A stretch of 9,804 nucleotides of DNA from Nocardioides sp. (GTDB taxonomy: Bacteria; Actinomycetota; Actinomycetes; Propionibacteriales; Nocardioidaceae). The position numbers were made by a program, and so were the translations under genes. This document shows positions 5,694 to 9,804 of this stretch, piece by piece. Within the stretch, counting starts at the first letter, position 1. Each line of letters starts with the position of its first letter. The stretch lies in contig JAKDNC010000083.1 in assembly GCA_030452025.1 (NCBI GenBank), forward strand, positions 1 to 9,804. Reading direction: 5' to 3'. Below the pieces are notes generated by a model. It was not told the DNA's origin, made no database searches, and worked only from the letters and a program-made list of their open reading frames with translations.

Positions 5694-7414
5694 GCACCGA
5701 ATCTGTCGCCACGACGAACGGCAAGACTGCCGCGACGGCGAAGAAGCAGGGCAAGGGCGCGAAGGTCGTCGGTTGGGCCGATGATCGCCTCGGGCTCGCC
5801 ACTGTCGCGAAGAAGAACATCCGGAAGATCTTCCCGGACCACTGGTCCTTCATGCTCGGCGAGATCGCTCTCTGGAGCTTCGTCGTACTCCTGATCACCG
5901 GCGTGTTCCTGACCTTCTGGTTCAAGCCCTCCATGGGCGAGATCCAATACATGGGTTCCTACGAACAACTCAAGGGCGTCCACATGTCCGAGGCGATGGC
6001 CTCGACGCTGGACATCTCCTTCGACGTCCGCGGCGGCCTGCTGATGCGCCAGATGCACCACTGGGCGGCGATGCTCTTCATCGCCGCGATGCTGGTGCAC
6101 ATGGCTCGCGTCTTCCTCACCGGAGCCTTCCGCAAGCCGCGTGAGGTCAACTGGCTGATCGGTGGCCTCCTGATCCTCCTCGGCATCGTCGAAGGATTCG
6201 CGGGCTACTCACTGCCCGACGACCTGCTCTCCGGCACGGGTCTGCGCATCGCCCAAGGCATGATGCAAGCCACCCCGGTGGTCGGCACCTACATGTCGTT
6301 CTTCCTCTTCGGCGGAGAGTTCCCCGGCGAGATAATCATTCCGCGCCTCTACATGATCCACATCTTGTTGGTCCCGGCGCTGATCTTGGCGCTGATCGGC
6401 GCCCACATGCTGCTGCTCGTCTACCACAAGCACACGCAGTGGCCCGGCCCCGGACGCACGGAGGAGAATGTCGTCGGTTTCCCGATGCTCCCCGTCTACG
6501 CGGCCAAGGCCGGCGGCTTCTTCTTCATCGTCTTCGGCATGACCGCCCTGATGGGTGCCCTGATGACGATCAACCCGGTGTGGAAGTACGGCCCCTACAA
6601 CCCGTCCCAGGTGACCGCAGGTTCCCAACCCGACTGGTACATGGGTATCGCCGAAGGCATGCTGCGCATCATGCCCGGGTGGGAGACTCATCTGTGGGGC
6701 CTGACGTTGTCGTGGAACGTATTCATCCCGGGTCTCATGATGCCGGTGGTTCTGCTCGGACTGGTCCTCGCTTGGCCGTTCCTCGAGGCGTGGGTGACCG
6801 GCGACAGGCGGGAGCACCACCTGCTGCAGCGTCCACGCGAGGCTCCCTCCCGCACGGCGTTCCTGGTCGCCATGATGACCCTCTACGGGCTCCTCTGGGC
6901 TGCTGGCGGCAACGACGTCCTTGCCGTCCTGTTCCACCTGAACCTCAACCACATCACCTACTTCATGCGAATCGGCGTGTTCGTCATCCCGGTGATCGTG
7001 TTCTTCTTCGTCCGTCGCTGGTGCATCTCGCTCCAGCGCCACGACAACGAGATGCTCACCCACGGATACGAGTCCGGTGTCATCAACCGGTCCCCGGAGG
7101 GTGGGTACTCCGAGCGTCACCTCCCCCTCAGCCCCGACCACGCCTACCGCCTCACGGCGGGTGACCGGGTCAAGGCGATCGAGGAGAGCGACGCTGCGGA
7201 CGCCAACGGTGTCCGCGGGAAGGGCAACACCCGTCGGGCCAAGCTCTCCCAGGCGCTCTACGGTCACGACGTGGACGCACCGACCGCCGAGGAGATCGAG
7301 GATGGTCGTCGCCACCTCGAGCACGACCTGGATCATGATGACCACCACTCGGCCGACGGCCACCAGTACGACGGTCGTCACGAGGTCGAGGGCGAGAGCC
7401 TCCGCGGTCACTGA
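5690..7414 (+). CDS. qcrB: Menaquinol-cytochrome c reductase cytochrome b subunit
   Basis: QcrB is the membrane core of the bcc complex, carrying two b haems and the quinol oxidation and reduction sites. The product has 574 residues. Haem ligands are probably H123 and H137 on helix B (RQMHHW...LVHMAR, 14 apart) and H224 and H239 on helix D (YMIHIL...GAHMLL, 15 apart). The Qo motif PEWY appears as PDWY (314-317), usual in actinobacteria. The first 30 residues are Lys/Ala-rich and cytoplasmic. After the last helix (about 427-441) comes a long hydrophilic tail of about 130 residues, ending in a His/Asp-rich stretch with 8 His in the last 34 residues. Actinobacterial QcrB proteins generally carry a C-terminal extension. 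The His-rich end is more variable and of unknown role. The GTG start overlaps the qcrA stop, and a strong hairpin follows the TGA. Confidence 0.97.
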   Translation: MSTESVATTNGKTAATAKKQGKGAKVVGWADDRLGLATVAKKNIRKIFPDHWSFMLGEIALWSFVVLLITGVFLTFWFKPSMGEIQYMGSYEQLKGVHMSEAMASTLDISFDVRGGLLMRQMHHWAAMLFIAAMLVHMARVFLTGAFRKPREVNWLIGGLLILLGIVEGFAGYSLPDDLLSGTGLRIAQGMMQATPVVGTYMSFFLFGGEFPGEIIIPRLYMIHILLVPALILALIGAHMLLLVYHKHTQWPGPGRTEENVVGFPMLPVYAAKAGGFFFIVFGMTALMGALMTINPVWKYGPYNPSQVTAGSQPDWYMGIAEGMLRIMPGWETHLWGLTLSWNVFIPGLMMPVVLLGLVLAWPFLEAWVTGDRREHHLLQRPREAPSRTAFLVAMMTLYGLLWAAGGNDVLAVLFHLNLNHITYFMRIGVFVIPVIVFFFVRRWCISLQRHDNEMLTHGYESGVINRSPEGGYSERHLPLSPDHAYRLTAGDRVKAIEESDAADANGVRGKGNTRRAKLSQALYGHDVDAPTAEEIEDGRRHLEHDLDHDDHHSADGHQYDGRHEVEGESLRGH

Positions 7415-7424
7415 GCCTGTTGAC

Positions 7425-7468
7425 GAGGGACCCGGGGAGAGATGCTTGCACCTCTCCCCGGGTCCCTC
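7425..7468 (+). terminator. Strong hairpin terminator after qcrB
   Basis: GAGGGACCCGGGGAGAG (7425-7441) pairs perfectly with CTCTCCCCGGGTCCCTC (7452-7468), a 17-bp GC-rich stem with a 10-base loop. It starts ten bases after the qcrB stop. Only TTT follows within a few bases, so it is a tract-poor terminator of the kind common in actinobacteria. It lies between converging genes and could also stop minus-strand read-through from the L,D-transpeptidase gene. Confidence 0.85.
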
Positions 7469-7598
7469 AGTCATTTCCCCTGATCCGGCCCACCCATGCA
7501 CGGAATCCCCTCGACCCGACGCACGCGTACATCAGGGGTGTTGATCGGCGTGTGGAGAACCATCCCTCAGCGCGCCAGCCCACCGTGACTCCTCCGCG

Positions 7599-7618
7599 GC
7601 AACGCTGACCAGCGTTGC
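7599..7618. terminator. Perfect 8-bp hairpin in convergent spacer
   Basis: GCAACGCT (7599-7606) and AGCGTTGC (7611-7618) form a perfect 8-bp stem with the tetraloop GACC. CTT follows on the plus strand (TT runs to 7620). On the minus strand it lies about 170 bases beyond the L,D-transpeptidase stop, so it could end that transcript, but it is short and lacks a T-tract. A 6-bp hairpin, GGGCGT/ACGCCC, lies nearby at 7660-7677. Confidence 0.4.
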
Positions 7619-7727
7619 TTCACCCACGCCAGCGGCGGGCACGGACGACGCCGTCCTGTGGGCGTTTCTCGACGCCCGGATGAGTCCGCGCTCACGCGCC
7701 TGGACGTGGCTGGACGATCGATCGATG

Positions 7728-7769
7728 AATCGACCCGAGCCAATCGACCCGAGCCAATCGACCCGAGTC
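7728..7769. repeat. Three tandem copies of a 14-bp unit
   Basis: The unit AATCGACCCGAGCC occurs head to tail at 7728-7741, 7742-7755 and 7756-7769. The first two copies are identical and the third has one C-to-T change. The array is non-coding and starts about 20 bases beyond the stop of the minus-strand L,D-transpeptidase gene. It is flanked by complementary 8-mers GTGGCTGG (7706-7713) and CCAGCCAC (7774-7781), which could fold the array into a large loop. A 14-bp unit is not a multiple of three, as expected outside coding sequence. The role is unknown; slipped-strand copy-number variation is likely. Confidence 0.85.
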
Positions 7770-7788
7770 GGGCCCAGCCACACGCCGG

Positions 7789-9006
7789 TCAGCGGTGCAG
7801 GGCCGAGCCCTTCGCGTACGCCCGGAAGGACTCGTTCCAGTCGCCGTACCCGTTGTCGAGGGTCATCTGGCGGTCAGTGCCGGTGAACTCGACTACGTCA
7901 CCGCGCTTGCTCACTCCATAGAGCCACCCGGCGTTCTCGGTGCTCAACCCGGTGCACCCGTGGGAGACGTTGGCATAACCCTGCGATCCGGTCGACCACG
8001 GAGCTGCGTGGATGAACTCACCACTGTTGGTCACCCGCATCGCGTACTCCACGTCGTCGAGGTCATAGCCTTCCGCGGCGTCGGGGTCGATGCCGATGGT
8101 CTCGGAGTTCATCCGCTTGGTGCGGAACTTCTCCATGATGACCTTCACCCCGCTCCGGGTGGTGAAGCCGGGCTTGCCCGTGGTGGTCGGCATGGTCCGC
8201 GCCAGCTTGCCGTTGACGTAGGTCTTCATCTGGTGGGTCTGTGCGTTGACCTTCGAGACCACAGAGTCGCCGACATGGAAGTCGACGGAGCGTGACTCCT
8301 GGCCGTAGATGCCGTTACCAGCCGGAATGCTGTTCACGTCGACATCGACCTTCACGTCCGTGCCGGGCTTCCAGTACGACGCAGGGCGGTAGCGCACCTC
8401 GGTTTCGCTCATCCAGTGCCACGACCCCTTCTGCTGGGGGGTGCTGGAGACCGACATGTGCTTCTCGATCGACTTCTGGTCGGTCACCGGGACGTCGAAG
8501 TGCACGATCACAGGCATGCCGACGCCCACGGTCTCACCGTCCAGCGGCGCCACCGAGGCATAGGTCTGCTCGTCCAGCGTCAGATCCGCGGTGGAGAACT
8601 TCACCACCGAGCGTTGGGCACTTCCGTCGGCGGACTCGGCCACGGTCTTGAGCGTGTAGGCCGTCCCGGGTTCGAGGCGCTGACCCGCGCTCCAGGTGGT
8701 CTGGTCACCGTTCAAGGACCCGGTGAGCTTGACGCCGTCGGTGCCGGTCGCCACCACCTTGGTGAGGGTGCCGTCCGAGGCGTTCACCTTGATCACCTTG
8801 GTGATCGGAACGTTCTGCGCTCCCCTGCCCACATTCGGGGACACGGAGACCTGGGCGACTGCGTCGTCGGCCTTCACGTCCGCGTTCTTCTCCTCAGGGG
8901 ATGAGGTGGTGGCGTTGCACGACGTCAGGACACCGGTCAGCAGCACGGCGGCCGACAGCGCGACAAGGGTGCGCGGACCGCGCGAGGGTGAGCGGAGTGC
9001 GGACAT
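7789..9006 (-). CDS. Lipoprotein L,D-transpeptidase (Ig-like domains plus YkuD)
   Basis: L,D-transpeptidases make 3-3 cross-links in peptidoglycan at the outer face of the membrane. The 405-residue product starts with a lipoprotein signal peptide: basic MSALRSPSRGPR, a hydrophobic core and the lipobox LTSC with acylated C30. Two Ig-like domains follow, at about 50-140 and 145-245, as in mycobacterial Ldt proteins. The YkuD catalytic domain occupies about 248-378. Catalytic features are GEFIHAAPW (H333) and SHGCTGLS (H349, nucleophile C351). The residue two after the cysteine is Gly, where LdtMt2 has Asn. ATG 9006 is preferred: it begins the signal peptide and has GGGGAG (9017-9022) ten bases upstream. 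The frame runs on to 9048 but adds residues ahead of the signal. Its promoter should lie in 9007-9083, below the ctaF terminator. It has no obvious functional link to the oxidase genes. Confidence 0.95.
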   Translation of the reverse strand: MSALRSPSRGPRTLVALSAAVLLTGVLTSCNATTSSPEEKNADVKADDAVAQVSVSPNVGRGAQNVPITKVIKVNASDGTLTKVVATGTDGVKLTGSLNGDQTTWSAGQRLEPGTAYTLKTVAESADGSAQRSVVKFSTADLTLDEQTYASVAPLDGETVGVGMPVIVHFDVPVTDQKSIEKHMSVSSTPQQKGSWHWMSETEVRYRPASYWKPGTDVKVDVDVNSIPAGNGIYGQESRSVDFHVGDSVVSKVNAQTHQMKTYVNGKLARTMPTTTGKPGFTTRSGVKVIMEKFRTKRMNSETIGIDPDAAEGYDLDDVEYAMRVTNSGEFIHAAPWSTGSQGYANVSHGCTGLSTENAGWLYGVSKRGDVVEFTGTDRQMTLDNGYGDWNESFRAYAKGSALHR

Positions 9007-9083
9007 GTTTCTGAATCTCCCCGTGACGTATGGATACAAGTGCCACAAACGAGCCTACCCGCCCGAGAGCCAGGATCCAGAAA

Positions 9084-9133
9084 CGCGAGACCCGCCAAGC
9101 AGGTGAGCGATGTCACCTGCGACGGGCCTCGCG
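9084..9133 (-). terminator. Two-part hairpin terminator after ctaF
   Basis: An inner 8-bp stem, GCAGGTGA (9099-9106) with TCACCTGC (9113-9120), has a six-base loop. It sits on an outer stem made of CGCGAG-A-CCCG (9084-9094) with CGGG-C-CTCGCG (9123-9133), broken by a small internal loop and one mismatch. On the minus strand the stem is followed by TTTCTGG. It starts 22 bases beyond the ctaF stop and lies upstream of the L,D-transpeptidase gene, so it probably separates the oxidase transcript from that gene. Confidence 0.75.
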
Positions 9134-9155
9134 ACCGGGTCAGATCGGATTCAAT

Positions 9156-9551
9156 TCAGTGGGCGTGCTCACCGCGGTAGTACTCGAAGACCCACCCGAT
9201 GGTGGTCAGCACGCCGAAGGCGAACCCGATGATCACCAACCACCAGCCGATCACGATCCCGAAGGTGATCAGGGCGAACGTGAGGCTGCACCACAGCGGC
9301 CACCAGGAGTAGGGCGGGAAGAAACCGAGCTCCCCCGCGCCGTCGGCGATCTCGGCGTCCTTGAGGTCCTCGGGGCGAGGCTCCATCTTCGACGCATGGA
9401 ACCCGAGGTAGCCAGCAACCATGGCAACGAGGAGCGCGCACATCGTCAGGGCGGTGGCGCCTGTCGGGTCACCGGCGATGAACCAGTACGACGGCGCGAC
9501 CAGGGCGAAGAAGATCGTCGTGATGACGAAGATCCATGCTTCCGACTTCAT
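9156..9551 (-). CDS. ctaF: Cytochrome c oxidase subunit IV (actinobacterial type)
   Basis: CtaF is a small integral membrane subunit specific to the actinobacterial aa3 oxidase. It belongs to the Cyt_c_ox_IV family and binds around CtaD in the bcc-aa3 supercomplex. The 131-residue product has four hydrophobic segments at about 5-25, 33-53, 86-101 and 103-122. A short hydrophilic loop (MEPRPEDLKDAEIADGAGE) lies between helices 2 and 3. Recognisable family sequence includes ELGFFPPYSWWPLW (74-87) and the C-terminal WVFEYYRGEHAH. The ATG at 9551 shares its A with the ctaD stop (TGATG), which fixes the start and implies translational coupling. The longer open frame reaching 9797 is only a read-through opposite ctaD. 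The gene ends the minus-strand oxidase unit, followed by a hairpin terminator. Confidence 0.95.
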   Translation of the reverse strand: MKSEAWIFVITTIFFALVAPSYWFIAGDPTGATALTMCALLVAMVAGYLGFHASKMEPRPEDLKDAEIADGAGELGFFPPYSWWPLWCSLTFALITFGIVIGWWLVIIGFAFGVLTTIGWVFEYYRGEHAH

Positions 9552-9804
9552 CAGGCCTCGTCCTCCGGGTTCTCGTTGCGCTCGTCGAGCATCTCCTGTC
9601 GGCCGTCCAGGGAGGGCGTGTCGGACACTCGGACCCCCTGCAGCTCGGCGTCGTTGTCGTACATCTCCAACGCCGCGACCTCCGGGTGGTGGAGGTCGAA
9701 GGCCGGGGACTCCGAACGAATTCGAGGAATCGTGTGGAAGTTGTGTCGTGGCGGCGGCGAGCTGGTCGCCCACTCCAAGGAGCGGCCCCAACCCCACGGG
9801 TCGT
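9551..9804 (-). CDS. ctaD: Cytochrome c oxidase subunit I, C-terminal end (partial)
   Basis: The last 83 residues of CtaD, the catalytic subunit carrying haem a and the haem a3-CuB centre, run in from the right edge. The visible sequence begins DPWGWGRSLEWATSSPPPRHNF and continues IPRIRSESPAFDLHHPEV, the highly conserved segment after the last transmembrane helix. A variable acidic tail rich in Asp, Glu and Asn ends in NPEDEA. None of the haem or copper ligands is in this part. The frame is open to the window edge, so no start is seen; a TTG inside the fragment at 9778 is not the start. The gene overlaps ctaF by one base (TGATG). ctaC usually precedes it and probably lies just outside the window. 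Confidence 0.95.
   Translation of the reverse strand, partial: DPWGWGRSLEWATSSPPPRHNFHTIPRIRSESPAFDLHHPEVAALEMYDNDAELQGVRVSDTPSLDGRQEMLDERNENPEDEA

Larger units (their letters stand above)
7469..7788. other. Non-coding convergent spacer with hairpins and tandem repeats
   Basis: These 320 bases separate the qcrB terminator from the stop of the minus-strand L,D-transpeptidase gene. I see no convincing gene. Open frames here give Arg/Ser/Pro-rich products with no family resemblance and no ribosome-binding site. The spacer holds small inverted repeats at 7599-7618, 7643-7656 and 7660-7677, and three 14-bp tandem repeats at 7728-7769. It is probably the 3' untranslated and termination region for both converging units. 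Confidence 0.7.

Noticed and set aside
6209..7501. Long minus-strand open frame (430 residues) opposite qcrB
   Set aside because: It is a shadow of qcrB codon usage. It would have to start inside or beyond the qcrB terminator hairpin, with no ribosome-binding site.
7714..7726. ATCGATCGAT-type palindrome
   Set aside because: It is a simple GATC/CGAT run beside the tandem repeats. No paired site or known operator match supports a regulatory call.
7728..7769. CRISPR-like array
   Set aside because: The 14-bp units are directly adjacent with no spacers, and no cas genes are present.
7532..7783. Possible 83-residue minus-strand protein in the convergent spacer
   Set aside because: It starts next to the tandem repeats, has no visible ribosome-binding site or recognisable domain, and runs through hairpins.
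1..9804. Defence, toxin-antitoxin, prophage or biosynthetic cluster
   Set aside because: Every gene except the receiver-like and RAM proteins belongs to a recognised core family. No transposase, integrase, nuclease-ATPase pair or toxin signature was seen.

Overview
The window comes from a high-GC actinobacterium. GTG starts are common, genes join by 4-base overlaps, and the cytochrome bcc-aa3 respiratory locus has the actinobacterial layout: di-haem QcrC, three-helix Rieske QcrA, QcrB with PDWY, and a CtaF subunit IV. Protein wording and gene order suggest Nocardioides or a relative in the Propionibacteriales. That placement is an inference from memory of the families, not a search result.

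Layout from left to right. (1) Positions 1-231 are the C-terminal end of a plus-strand gene, probably the DEDDh/UvrC-like exonuclease that lies beside trpD in mycobacteria (Rv2191). A 92-residue stand-alone Lrp/AsnC ligand-binding (RAM) domain protein follows. (2) A minus-strand unit, transcribed from 2998 down to 589, encodes a Caa3_CtaG-type cytochrome oxidase assembly membrane protein, a small degenerate receiver-domain protein and anthranilate phosphoribosyltransferase (trpD). Both junctions are 4-base stop/start overlaps, so the three genes are probably translationally coupled. (3) A 74-bp divergent promoter region (2999-3072) separates that unit from the plus-strand operon ctaE-qcrC-qcrA-qcrB (3073-7414). 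This operon encodes oxidase subunit III and the whole cytochrome bcc complex, and it ends at a strong 17-bp hairpin terminator. Both divergent promoters look suited to leaderless mRNAs. (4) A non-coding spacer of about 370 bp (7415-7788) holds the terminator, small hairpins and three 14-bp tandem repeats. (5) Minus-strand genes fill the right end: a lipoprotein L,D-transpeptidase (7789-9006), a terminator hairpin, ctaF (9156-9551) and the 3' end of ctaD (9551-9804).

Working together, QcrCAB oxidises menaquinol and passes electrons through the di-haem QcrC to the aa3 oxidase (CtaD, CtaE and CtaF here; CtaC presumably just outside). The CtaG-like protein probably helps assemble or metallate the oxidase. 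TrpD and the L,D-transpeptidase are biochemically unrelated neighbours. No defence system, mobile element, CRISPR array or RNA gene was seen. The respiratory locus itself is conserved core genome. The least understood parts are the degenerate receiver protein inside the ctaG-trpD unit, the stand-alone RAM protein and the repeat-bearing spacer.
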